A stretch of DNA of 64,000 nt, from the NCBI RefSeq assembly GCF_001269885.1, contig NZ_LHVH01000022.1:62001-126000 (forward strand), written 5' to 3'. Shown one piece after another: positions 1 to 7,705 of the stretch; position 1 is the stretch's first letter, and every line of letters starts with the position of its first letter. A program made the translations under genes and the position numbers. The notes below the pieces were generated by a model. The model made no database searches. It was not told the origin of the DNA and was given only the letters and a program-made list of their open reading frames with translations. Source of the DNA: Pseudomonas kilonensis. GTDB taxonomy: Bacteria; Pseudomonadota; Gammaproteobacteria; Pseudomonadales; Pseudomonadaceae.

Positions 1-1
1 C

Positions 2-1234
2 TACGCCGGCAAGGTCGGCACCGGGTTCAACGAAACCAACCTTAGAAGCATCTACCAGCAACTGCTGCCCCTGGAGACGAAAAAGGCCGCCGTGGTGAAT
101 CCGCCCACCGGTTACGAAGCCAAGGGCGTGCACTGGCTCGAACCGACGCTGTTGGCCGAAGTGGCCTTTGCCGAGATGACCAAGGAAGGTTCGGTGCGCC
201 ATGCGGTCTTCCATGGCATGCGCGACGACAAGCCGGCCAAGGACATCACCCAGGAGCTGGCCAAGCCTGTGAAAAAAACCACCGCAGCGAAGAAAACCCG
301 GGGCAAATCTGAACCAGACGTGGTATCGCCCATGGACGGCAAGGTCCGCATCACCCACCCGGAGCGGGTCATTGATGCCAGCAGCGGCACCACCAAGCTG
401 CAACTGGCCGAGTACTACGCCAGCGTGGCCGAGTTCATCCTGCCGGAACTGGCGGATCGCCCGGTGGCTTTGGTCAGGGCGCCGGATGGCATCGCCGGGG
501 AGCTGTTCTTCCAGAAGAACGCCGAGCGCCTGGCGATTCCCGGCATCAGCCGTCTGGACAAGGAACTGACCGGGCAGCCGGTGATGATCATCAACAACGC
601 CGAGGCGCTGATCGGCGCGGTGCAGATGAGCACGGTGGAACTGCACACCTGGAATGCCACCTCGGTCGATCTGGACAAGCCTGACCGCTTCGTCCTCGAC
701 CTTGACCCGGACCCGGCCTTGCCCTGGAAAAGCATGGTCGAGGCGACGCAGCTCACGCTATCGGTGCTCGATGAGCTGGGGCTCAAGGCGTTTCTCAAGA
801 CCAGCGGTGGCAAGGGCATCCATGTGGTGGTGCCGCTGACGCGCAAACTGGGTTGGGACGAGGTCAAGGGGTTCAGCCATGCGATTGTCAGTCACATGGC
901 CAAGCTGCTGCCGGACCGTTTCTCGGCAGTGTCCGGGCCGAAGAACCGGGTAGGGCGGATCTTCATCGATTATCTGCGTAATGGGTTGGGCGCCACCACC
1001 ATCTGTGCCTACGCGGCCCGGACTCGGGAAGGGTTGCCGGTTTCGGTGCCGATTTTTCGCGAGGAAGTGGCTGAACTCAAGGGCGCGAATCTTTGGAATG
1101 TGCGCAATGTTCATGAGCGGCTGGCGGAAGTTGGGCATGAGCCTTGGGCTGGGCTGAAGACAACTCGGCAGAGTATTACTGCTGAGATGCGACGACGCAT
1201 CGGCATGAAGAAGACCGTGAAGTCACGTATTTGA
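2..1234 (+). CDS. ligD: DNA ligase D, C-terminal part (5' end outside window)
   Basis: Multifunctional ligase/polymerase of bacterial non-homologous end joining, acting with Ku on double-strand breaks. The frame is open from base 2, so the start and the phosphoesterase and most of the ligase domain lie upstream of the window. The first residues (YAGKVGTGF) match the end of the OB fold of the ATP-dependent ligase domain. A short Lys/Ala-rich linker (PVKKTTAAKKT, about bases 266-300) follows. The rest is the primase-polymerase domain, with the metal-binding stretch VLDLDPDP near base 695 and TSGGKGIHVVVPL near base 800. The order ligase then polymerase is that of Pseudomonas LigD. Stop TGA at 1232-1234. 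Confidence 0.95.
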   Translation, partial: YAGKVGTGFNETNLRSIYQQLLPLETKKAAVVNPPTGYEAKGVHWLEPTLLAEVAFAEMTKEGSVRHAVFHGMRDDKPAKDITQELAKPVKKTTAAKKTRGKSEPDVVSPMDGKVRITHPERVIDASSGTTKLQLAEYYASVAEFILPELADRPVALVRAPDGIAGELFFQKNAERLAIPGISRLDKELTGQPVMIINNAEALIGAVQMSTVELHTWNATSVDLDKPDRFVLDLDPDPALPWKSMVEATQLTLSVLDELGLKAFLKTSGGKGIHVVVPLTRKLGWDEVKGFSHAIVSHMAKLLPDRFSAVSGPKNRVGRIFIDYLRNGLGATTICAYAARTREGLPVSVPIFREEVAELKGANLWNVRNVHERLAEVGHEPWAGLKTTRQSITAEMRRRIGMKKTVKSRI

Positions 1235-1243
1235 GGGGGGTGT

Positions 1244-1273
1244 GCATATCCATTGCTGCGGTAACGGATATGC
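1244..1273. terminator. Hairpin between convergent ligD and sfnB
   Basis: GCATATCC (1244-1251) pairs perfectly with GGATATGC (1266-1273) around a 14-base loop. It sits 10 bases after the ligD stop and 29 bases from the end of sfnB, so it could terminate either gene. There is no clear U-tract, so the call is tentative. Confidence 0.4.
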
Positions 1274-1301
1274 CCACCGGCCTACCTACGCCCCCCGCCA
1301 A

Positions 1302-2546
1302 TCACTGTTGTTTCGATCCCCCGCCAATCTGCCAGACATACGGCGGTTCCGTGCCGTTGATTTCCCAATCACCAATAATGCGCTCCTTGTAGATCAGCGG
1401 ATTGTGCGAAGCGGCGGTGCGGGCGTTGCGCCAGTGGCGGTCGAGGGCCTTGCTGGTGCTGGTGGCCGAGGCACCAAGGGCATTGAACAGCTCGCTGGTG
1501 GCACGTAGCACCAGGTCGGAAATAACCACCTGGGCCTGGGCCGATTCCAGTTCGGCGGCGATGTTGGCGGCGTGTTCGGTCGCGTCGTTCTGACTGAAGC
1601 GGCTTTCGTAGGCGCGTTGGGAGGCGCTCGCGGCTCGCAGGGCAGTGGCTTGGGCGGCATAGACCTGGGCCGAGGCCCTACCGACCACTTGCTGCACCTG
1701 CACATCCTGGCTCACTTCGCTGGCGTTGCCGGTGCTGAAGACCCGCGTGCGTTTGCGCACTTGCTCGGTAATGTCATGAACCGCCGCGCGGCCGGCACCG
1801 GTCAGCACGGCCAGCAACACCAGTTGATAAAACGCGGTCTGGTATTTGAAGCGAGTAGAGAAGTCGATGAGATTGTCCGCCTCGACCAACGCATTCTCGA
1901 ACAGCGACGTGCCGCTGCCGGTGGTGCGTTGGCCAAAACCGTCCCAGTCATCGCTTTGCTTGACGCCCGGCTGGTGCACGCGCACGGCGGCAATCACGTC
2001 GGCGCCGTTGTCGTCGCGCTGGGCATACACGTCGATCCAGTCGGCGAAGATACTGCCGGTGCTGTAGTACTTGGTGCCGTTGACCACCCATTGATCGCCT
2101 TGCCGGGAAACCCGAGTAACGACGTCGCCGATTTTCACCGTGCCGACTTCCGTCCAGGCGTTGCCCACCAGTTCACCCTCGACGAAGCGCTTGAACCAGA
2201 TGTCTTGTGGGCTGCTGGCGTGGGCGTTGAGACGGTCCTCGACAAATGCAAAGTGCCCGCGCAGCGCCTGGGGCAGGTTGGAATCGGCTTCGGCCAGTTC
2301 GATCAGCAGTTGCAACAGCTGCGGCAACGAAGCCCCGGCGCCGCCATATTCGACCGGTACGCGAATGGCTCCAAAGCCTGCTTCCTTCAGCCATTTCACC
2401 TGTTCAAAAGGCAAGCTGCGCGTCTGCTCACGCTCCAGGGCGCCGGCCTGGATGCGTGCAAAGATCGGCCGAAAGCGTTCGGCCAAGGGCTCATAGTCGG
2501 TGCCGGTGGACAGGATCGGTGGCAGGTGTTGTTGCTGTGCGGTCAT
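1302..2546 (-). CDS. sfnB: SfnB-family sulfur acquisition oxidoreductase (acyl-CoA dehydrogenase fold)
   Basis: A 414-residue flavin-dependent enzyme of the acyl-CoA dehydrogenase/DszC fold, linked in pseudomonads to use of organosulfur compounds; its exact substrate is not settled. The N-terminal helical domain (LPFEQVKWLKEAGFGAIRVP), the middle beta domain (GNAWTEVGTV, WVVNGTKYYSTGS) and the C-terminal helical bundle are all present. The start at 2546 is preceded by AAGGAA and fits the family; longer in-frame starts read through the promoter region. It is divergent from msuE-sfnG, with its own sigma-54-type promoter at 2612-2627, which places it in the SfnR regulon. Confidence 0.85.
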   Translation of the reverse strand: MTAQQQHLPPILSTGTDYEPLAERFRPIFARIQAGALEREQTRSLPFEQVKWLKEAGFGAIRVPVEYGGAGASLPQLLQLLIELAEADSNLPQALRGHFAFVEDRLNAHASSPQDIWFKRFVEGELVGNAWTEVGTVKIGDVVTRVSRQGDQWVVNGTKYYSTGSIFADWIDVYAQRDDNGADVIAAVRVHQPGVKQSDDWDGFGQRTTGSGTSLFENALVEADNLIDFSTRFKYQTAFYQLVLLAVLTGAGRAAVHDITEQVRKRTRVFSTGNASEVSQDVQVQQVVGRASAQVYAAQATALRAASASQRAYESRFSQNDATEHAANIAAELESAQAQVVISDLVLRATSELFNALGASATSTSKALDRHWRNARTAASHNPLIYKERIIGDWEINGTEPPYVWQIGGGSKQQ

Positions 2547-2611
2547 GGTGAGGTTCCTTCTTATGACGAATAGGTGGGCAGGGGGAGAAACCTGCCGGTG
2601 CCAGCGGCTAT

Positions 2612-2627
2612 TGCACAGTCCGTGCCC
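2612..2627 (-). promoter_or_regulatory. Sigma-54 promoter for sfnB
   Basis: Read on the minus strand the bases are GGGCACG-GACT-GTGCA, compared with the sigma-54 consensus TGGCACG-N4-TTGCW. The invariant GG and GC are present with correct spacing. The predicted transcript starts near 2601, about 55 bases upstream of sfnB. Confidence 0.6.
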
Positions 2628-2700
2628 GAGCCCAGATGCCCGTAAATACGGGGCTTGTACAGCGTTCATCAGCGCAGGGGCTGTCCTTGCCGAGGACAAT

Positions 2701-2737
2701 CTGTTGCACAACTGTGTGTCGGGCAACAGTTGCTGCC
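2701..2737. promoter_or_regulatory. Candidate upstream activator sites for SfnR
   Basis: Two dyad-symmetric blocks lie between the divergent sigma-54 promoters: CTGTTGCACAACTG at 2701-2714 and GGCAACAGTTGCTGCC at 2722-2737. A further GCAACAG half-site is at 2769-2775. They lie roughly 100-180 bases from both predicted transcription starts, the usual range for an enhancer-binding protein. Assignment to SfnR is inference from the neighbouring regulator gene. Confidence 0.4.
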
Positions 2738-2857
2738 ACGGATATCGACGCAGCGGATGTTCGCCACGCAACAGTGGATCAACAGCTTGTCCGTCAAGCG
2801 ACAGTGACATGATCCGACAAAGCTCCTAACGCATTGATTAATAAATGAATATTCAAC

Positions 2858-2873
2858 TGGCACGGTTGCTGCT
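2858..2873 (+). promoter_or_regulatory. Sigma-54 promoter for msuE-sfnG
   Basis: TGGCACG-GTTG-CTGCT matches the sigma-54 consensus TGGCACG-N4-TTGCW at all but one position, with the -24 GG and -12 GC spaced correctly. The expected transcription start is near 2884, 40 bases upstream of msuE. Confidence 0.75.
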
Positions 2874-2923
2874 CTACACCTTGTGCAGACGCTGAGGTGG
2901 CGTCTCCAGGCATGGGGTAAGCG

Positions 2924-3487
2924 ATGAGCAAGCAATTCAAAGTGGTGGCGGTTTCAGGCAGCGTGCAGCACCCGTCACGCACGCTGGTCCTGCTCCAGGC
3001 ATTGGTCGACAGGCTCGCGCAGCAACTGCCGATCGAGCTGCGTTTGATCGAACTGGCCAAGGTCGGCCCCCAGTTCGCCGGGGTCTTGCGTCGCGAGGCG
3101 TTGCCGGCTGCCGTGCAGGATGACCTGCAGGCCATTGAGTCGGCTGATCTGTTGATTGCCGCCAGCCCGGTGTATCGGGCCTCGTACACCGGCCTGTTCA
3201 AGCACCTGTTCGATTTCGTTCATCACGAAGCCCTCAAGAATGTACCGGTGCTGCTGGCCGCGACGGGGGGCTCGGATCGCCATGCCTTGATCATCGATCA
3301 CCAACTGCGGCCCCTGTTCGGCTTCTTCCAGGCCCTGAGCCTGCCGGTGGGGGTCTATGCCAGCGAAACCGATTTCAGCCAATACCAGATATCCAGCGCA
3401 CAGGTACTGGAGCGTATCGAGCGCGCCGTCGAGTCGGCGTTGCTGAGCCTGGTCCCGAGCGTTCGACGCGACGCCAGTGCCGCCTGA
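2924..3487 (+). CDS. msuE: NADPH-dependent FMN reductase MsuE
   Basis: A 187-residue flavodoxin-like FMN reductase that supplies reduced FMN to the two-component monooxygenases of sulfonate and sulfone desulfurization. The N-terminal phosphate-binding loop (VSGSVQHPSRT, residues 10-20) and the flavin-contact motif SPVYRASYTG (residues 81-90) are typical of the MsuE/SsuE family. It is first in an operon with sfnG (39-base gap), directly behind a sigma-54 promoter. MsuE and SsuE are hard to separate by eye; the sfnG neighbour favours MsuE. Confidence 0.88.
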   Translation: MSKQFKVVAVSGSVQHPSRTLVLLQALVDRLAQQLPIELRLIELAKVGPQFAGVLRREALPAAVQDDLQAIESADLLIAASPVYRASYTGLFKHLFDFVHHEALKNVPVLLAATGGSDRHALIIDHQLRPLFGFFQALSLPVGVYASETDFSQYQISSAQVLERIERAVESALLSLVPSVRRDASAA

Positions 3488-3526
3488 TCAATTTCTTCTT
3501 TCAAAACGAGCCGTGGAGTACATGCA

Positions 3527-4624
3527 ATGAGCCAGGACACGATCAAATTTGCCTACTGGGTGCCCAACGTCAGTGGCGGGCTGGTGGTCAGCAAAATCGA
3601 GCAACGCACCGACTGGGGCATCGACTACAACCGCAAGCTGGCCCAGATCGCTGAAGCGGCCGGCTTCGACTACGCCCTGTCCCAAGTGCGCTTTACCGCC
3701 GGTTACGGCGCCGAATACCAGCACGAGTCCGTAGCGTTCAGTCATGCCTTGCTGGCCGCCACCACGCGCCTGAAAGTCATCGCCGCAGTGTTGCCTGGGC
3801 CGTGGACGCCGTCGGTGTTGGCCAAGCAGATCGCAACCATCGATCACCTGACCGGCGGCCGGGTGGCGGTCAACATCGTGTCGGGTTGGTTCAAGGGCGA
3901 GTTCACCGCCATTGGCGAGCCGTGGCTGGAGCACGATGAGCGCTATCGCCGTTCCGAAGAGTTCATCACCGCGCTCAAGGGCATCTGGACCACCGACAAC
4001 TTCACCTTGCGCGGTGACTTCTATCGCTTCCACGACTACACCCTCAAGCCGAAACCACTGCAGCAGCAACCGGAGATCTTCCAGGGCGGCAGCTCGCGTG
4101 CGGCGCGGGACATGGCCGCACGGGTATCGGACTGGTACTTCACCAACGGCAATACCGTGGAAGGCGTCAAGGCGCAGATCGATGACCTCCAGGCAAAAGC
4201 CGCGGCCAACAACCACAAGGTCAAGGTCGGTGTAAACGCCTTCGTCATTGCTCGCGACACCGAAGAAGAGGCGCGTGCGGTCCTTGCCCAGATCATCGAC
4301 CAGGCCGACCCCGAGGCCGTCAATGCCTTTGGCGATGCGGCGAAGCAGGCCGGCAAGTCCAGCCCGGAAGGCGAGGGCAACTGGGCCAAGTCCAGCTTCG
4401 AGGACCTGGTGCAGTACAACGATGGCTTCAAGACCAACCTGATCGGCACACCGCAGCAGATCGCCGAACGCATCGTCGCGCTGAAGGCGGTGGGTGTGGA
4501 TCTGGTGCTCGCCGGCTTTCTGCACTTCCAGGAAGAAGTCGAGTATTTCGGCCGTAAGGTCCTGCCGCTGGTGCGTGAGCTGGAGCAACACAAAGTGGCA
4601 GCCAAAACGGCGGCAGTCGCTTAG
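3527..4624 (+). CDS. sfnG: Dimethyl sulfone monooxygenase SfnG
   Basis: A 365-residue FMNH2-dependent monooxygenase of the bacterial luciferase-like (alkanesulfonate monooxygenase) family. SfnG converts dimethyl sulfone to methanesulfinate, feeding sulfur assimilation. Family marks include KFAYWVPNVSGGLV near the N terminus, TGGRVAVNIVSGWFKGEF near residues 107-124, the FQGGSSRAARDMAA segment and a C-terminal EVEYFGRKVLPLVREL helix. The ATG at 3527 is preceded by GTGGAG; an ATG five bases upstream is out of frame. It is co-transcribed with msuE and followed after 14 bases by the next gene. Confidence 0.9.
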   Translation: MSQDTIKFAYWVPNVSGGLVVSKIEQRTDWGIDYNRKLAQIAEAAGFDYALSQVRFTAGYGAEYQHESVAFSHALLAATTRLKVIAAVLPGPWTPSVLAKQIATIDHLTGGRVAVNIVSGWFKGEFTAIGEPWLEHDERYRRSEEFITALKGIWTTDNFTLRGDFYRFHDYTLKPKPLQQQPEIFQGGSSRAARDMAARVSDWYFTNGNTVEGVKAQIDDLQAKAAANNHKVKVGVNAFVIARDTEEEARAVLAQIIDQADPEAVNAFGDAAKQAGKSSPEGEGNWAKSSFEDLVQYNDGFKTNLIGTPQQIAERIVALKAVGVDLVLAGFLHFQEEVEYFGRKVLPLVRELEQHKVAAKTAAVA

Positions 4625-4638
4625 GCGCGGGAGGCAGC

Positions 4639-5799
4639 ATGGGCACGTTCACCGACACTCTCGACGCGGCACCGGCCAGCTTGCCCCAGTGGTTGCAGCA
4701 ACAGGCGCATCGGCATGGCGCGGATGTCGCGCTGCGCCATAAGCACTTGGGTGTCTGGCAGGAGCGAAGCTGGGCGCAAGTGGCCGATGAGGTGCGCCGT
4801 TTGGCGAGTGCCCTGCAAGCCCGCGGTTTTTCAGCGGGCGCGACCCTGACGATCATCAGCCGACCGCGGCCGCAGGCGCTGCTTGCAGCATTGGCTGCGC
4901 AATGGTTGGGTGGTGTGGCGAGCATGTTCGACCCGCTGGAAGCAGCGGCCGAACAGGTGCCACGGCTCGGCGCGTTGCAGCCGGATTTCGTCCTGGTCGA
5001 AGGCCTGGAGGAGATGCTGCGTCTGCGTGCGGCGCAGGTGGCTGCGCGTGTGCTGGTTTATCTCGACAAGCGTGGCCTGGCCGATTCGACGCCATTCGTT
5101 CAAGCGCTGGATTACGCCGCGCTGGTTGCCGAGCAGCCAACCAATGAACGGGCACCGCAAGGGCGAGTGCTGCAAACGGCCTTTGTGTTTTATCGCGGGG
5201 CTGGGCAGGCGATTGAAGAGCAACGCGTCAGCCACGCCGAGCTGCTGCAGGAGGGCCAGCGGTTGCTGACGCGCGAAGGCCTGGGACGGCAGGAAGAGGC
5301 ATTGGCCGCCCGGGCGTTCGCCTCGGGTGGACAAGCCCGCTATCTGCTGGCGCCCTGGTTGATTGCCGGTTTTCGCCTGAATTTTCCAGAAAACCTGGCG
5401 ACTCGTGATCGCGACCGCCGCGAGCTGGGCCCGACGCTGGTGGCCGGAACGCGCGAAACCTATGAGCGTTTGTACCGTTATGCGCTGGAGCGTTTGCCGG
5501 CGCCGGGCAGTTGGTCGCGTGGGCTGGTGGACTGGGCGTTGGCGGCCCATCCCGACGTCTTGCAACGGCATCTGGGTGACTGGCTGGTGCGCCGGCCTTT
5601 GCGCGATGTGCTGGGGTTCTCCCGGACCCGCGCACCGCTGCTGGTGGGCGATGCGTTGTCGCCCGAAACCCAGGCGTTTTTCCAGGCATTGGGTATCAGG
5701 GTTCGCCAGTGGGGCGATGCGGCCCACTGGGAAGCACCGACGTATCTTGTGCAGCAAACCACCGATGACTGGACCGGGCGCCAGTCGCAATTGGCCTGA
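4639..5799 (+). CDS. Truncated, degenerate AMP-dependent ligase-like protein
   Basis: A 386-residue protein whose N-terminal part resembles acyl-CoA synthetases: LPQWLQQQAHRHGADVALRHK, then WAQVADEVRRLASALQARG and LLAALAAQWLGGVASMFDPLE. Full-length members have about 550-650 residues. The nucleotide-binding P-loop expected in the middle (TSGTTGxPK) is replaced by VFYRGAGQAIEEQRVSH. I see neither the Y-x-TGD motif nor the C-terminal domain with the catalytic lysine. Adenylating activity is therefore unlikely. ABC operons of this importer type often carry an intact acyl-CoA ligase (family knowledge), so this looks like a relic or a repurposed binding protein. GAGG precedes the ATG; gaps to sfnG and to the next ABC gene are 14 and 13 bases. 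Confidence 0.65.
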   Translation: MGTFTDTLDAAPASLPQWLQQQAHRHGADVALRHKHLGVWQERSWAQVADEVRRLASALQARGFSAGATLTIISRPRPQALLAALAAQWLGGVASMFDPLEAAAEQVPRLGALQPDFVLVEGLEEMLRLRAAQVAARVLVYLDKRGLADSTPFVQALDYAALVAEQPTNERAPQGRVLQTAFVFYRGAGQAIEEQRVSHAELLQEGQRLLTREGLGRQEEALAARAFASGGQARYLLAPWLIAGFRLNFPENLATRDRDRRELGPTLVAGTRETYERLYRYALERLPAPGSWSRGLVDWALAAHPDVLQRHLGDWLVRRPLRDVLGFSRTRAPLLVGDALSPETQAFFQALGIRVRQWGDAAHWEAPTYLVQQTTDDWTGRQSQLA

Positions 5800-5812
5800 G
5801 AGGAGACGCGCC

Positions 5813-6595
5813 ATGACCGAGACGGCCACCGCGCATTTGCTGGAGCTGGAGCATATTTCACTGTCATTCAAAGGCGTCAAAGCGGTCACGGACATCAGCT
5901 TTCGTGTCGCCACCGCAGAGATCTGCGCCTTGATCGGCCCCAACGGTGCCGGCAAGAGCTCGCTGCTGAATGTCATCAGCGGCGTGTACCAGGCCCAGGA
6001 GGGGCGTATCCGTTTTGATCGACAGGAGCGGCGCCGGATGCGCCCCCACGATGTGGCGGTACGCGGCATCGCCCGCACGTTCCAGAACATTGCGCTGTTC
6101 AAGGGTATGAGCGTGCTCGACAACGTGCTCACCGGACGCAACCTCAAGCGGCGCAGCACTTGGATCGAGCAGGCGCTGCGCATCGGTCGCGCTCGGGCCG
6201 AGGATGACCGCCAGCGCGAAGCGGCCGAGCGCGTTATCGCGTTCCTGCATTTGCAGCCCTGGCGCGACACCCTGGTGGGTACGTTGCCCTATGGCTTGCA
6301 GAAGCGGGTGGAGCTGGCCCGGGCGCTGGCGGCGGAGCCTCGGCTGTTGCTGCTGGACGAACCCATGGCCGGGATGAACGCCGACGAGAAGCAGCAGATG
6401 AGCCGCTTCATCGTCGACATCAATCGTGAACTGGGCACCACCGTGGTGTTGATCGAGCACGATATCGGCGTGGTCATGGACATCAGCGACCACGTGGTGG
6501 TGCTCGATTACGGTCGCAAGATCGGCGACGGCTCGCCCGAAGACGTACGGCAGAACCCCGAGGTGATTTCGGCCTACCTGGGCACTCGCCACTGA
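5813..6595 (+). CDS. ABC importer ATPase, LivG type
   Basis: A 260-residue ATP-binding subunit of a branched-chain-amino-acid-type (HAAT) ABC importer. Walker A GPNGAGKSS is at residues 42-50. The segments ARTFQNIALFKGMSVLDNVLTG and EHDIGVVMDISDHVVVLDYG are characteristic of LivG. The signature region reads LPYGLQKRVELARAL, followed by Walker B LLLLDEPMAGM. The start at 5813 follows AGGAGA; the longer upstream reading overlaps the previous gene in another frame and is not coding. It pairs with the second ATPase at 10229. The substrate is unknown; location suggests a sulfur compound. Confidence 0.85.
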   Translation: MTETATAHLLELEHISLSFKGVKAVTDISFRVATAEICALIGPNGAGKSSLLNVISGVYQAQEGRIRFDRQERRRMRPHDVAVRGIARTFQNIALFKGMSVLDNVLTGRNLKRRSTWIEQALRIGRARAEDDRQREAAERVIAFLHLQPWRDTLVGTLPYGLQKRVELARALAAEPRLLLLDEPMAGMNADEKQQMSRFIVDINRELGTTVVLIEHDIGVVMDISDHVVVLDYGRKIGDGSPEDVRQNPEVISAYLGTRH

Positions 6596-6628
6596 CACTG
6601 GATATTCGACGCCTTCGCGCTGGGCTCT

Positions 6629-6738
6629 GTAGGAGCTGGCGAAGGCTCGGGCCGCGTTCGGACGATCTTTTGACTTTTCGCTTGAGACTCAAGTGTCTGG
6701 AAAAAGATCGCAGCCTCGCTCCGCTCGACAGCTCCTAC
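6629..6738. repeat. REP-like inverted repeat inside the ABC operon
   Basis: GTAGGAGCTG (6629-6638) pairs with CAGCTCCTAC (6729-6738). The interior holds GATCTTTTGA and GATCGCAGCCTCGCT segments that recur in the elements at 23860-24001 and 33903-33939. It fills most of the 217-base gap between the LivG-type and LivH-type genes, the only large gap in this operon. Confidence 0.8.
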
Positions 6739-6812
6739 CGCGCAGCCCAGCGGGAGCAATCTCTGGCCACAGGATCCTCGTTTGTATTAGCTGAACAGCA
6801 TTAGGAACAGAC

Positions 6813-7694
6813 ATGGAATTTTTCTTTGAAGTATTGATTGGCGGGTTGTTGGCGGGGGTGATGTACGCCTTGGTGGCCATCGGTTTTGTGCTGATCTACA
6901 AGGCCTCCGGGGTGTTCAATTTCGCCCAGGGCGCGATGGTGCTGTTTTCGGCGCTGATCTTTGTCAGCCTGCTGGAGCGCGGCGTGCCGTTCTGGCTAGC
7001 GTTCCTCATCAGCCTGACGGCCATGGTACTGATCGCCGTGGCGGTGGAGCGGGTGGTGCTGCGCCCTTTGGTCAACCGTTCGCCGATCACGCTGTTCATG
7101 GCCACCCTCGGGCTGTCCTACGTCATCGAAGGCTTCGCCCAGGCGCTGTGGGGCGCCCAGGTGCATGGCCTGGAGCTGGGCATCAGCGACGAACCGCTGG
7201 CGCTGGGCGGGATGTTGTTGTCGCAGTTCGACATTTTTGCCGCGTTGACGGCGGCGGTCCTGGTGCTGCTGCTGTCCTGGCTGTTCAACAAGACCCGGCT
7301 CGGATTGTCGTTGCGGGCGGTGGCCGATGACCCGCTGGCGGCACTGGCCGTGGGCATCCGCTTGCAGCGAGTGTGGGTGGTGGTGTGGGCGGTGGCAGGG
7401 TTTGTCGGGTTGGTCGCCGGACTGCTCTGGGGCGCTCGCCTCGGTGTGCAGTTCTCGCTCTCGCTGGTGGTGCTCAAGGCCTTGCCGGTGCTGATCATCG
7501 GCGGCTTCACCTCCATCAGCGGCGCGATTGTCGGCGGCTTGATCATCGGCGCCTCGGAGAAGCTGGCGGAGGTTTACCTCGGGCCCTTCATCGGTAGCGG
7601 CATCGAGAACTGGTTTCCCTACGTGCTGGCGCTGCTGTTTTTGCTGGTGCGGCCGGCGGGGTTGTTTGGCGAACGGGCCATCGAACGGGTTTAG
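6813..7694 (+). CDS. ABC importer permease, LivH type
   Basis: A 293-residue inner-membrane permease with about eight hydrophobic segments. It starts FFFEVLIGGLLAGVMYALVAIGFVLIYKASG, the standard LivH N terminus, and the conserved loop GLSLRAVADDPLAALAVGI lies near residues 165-183. The start at 6813 follows TAGGAA. It ends 11 bases before the partner permease. Because the repeat at 6629-6738 separates it from the LivG-type gene, it may have an additional promoter. Confidence 0.85.
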   Translation: MEFFFEVLIGGLLAGVMYALVAIGFVLIYKASGVFNFAQGAMVLFSALIFVSLLERGVPFWLAFLISLTAMVLIAVAVERVVLRPLVNRSPITLFMATLGLSYVIEGFAQALWGAQVHGLELGISDEPLALGGMLLSQFDIFAALTAAVLVLLLSWLFNKTRLGLSLRAVADDPLAALAVGIRLQRVWVVVWAVAGFVGLVAGLLWGARLGVQFSLSLVVLKALPVLIIGGFTSISGAIVGGLIIGASEKLAEVYLGPFIGSGIENWFPYVLALLFLLVRPAGLFGERAIERV

Positions 7695-7705
7695 GGGAGC
7701 GCATC

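Noticed and set aside
1572..2573. 333-codon plus-strand frame
   Set aside because: Antisense to sfnB, whose acyl-CoA dehydrogenase-like protein is clear; the antisense product has no family features.
2547..2810. Longer N terminus for SfnB
   Set aside because: It would translate the intergenic region containing both sigma-54 promoters; the ATG at 2546 has a good ribosome site and matches the family.
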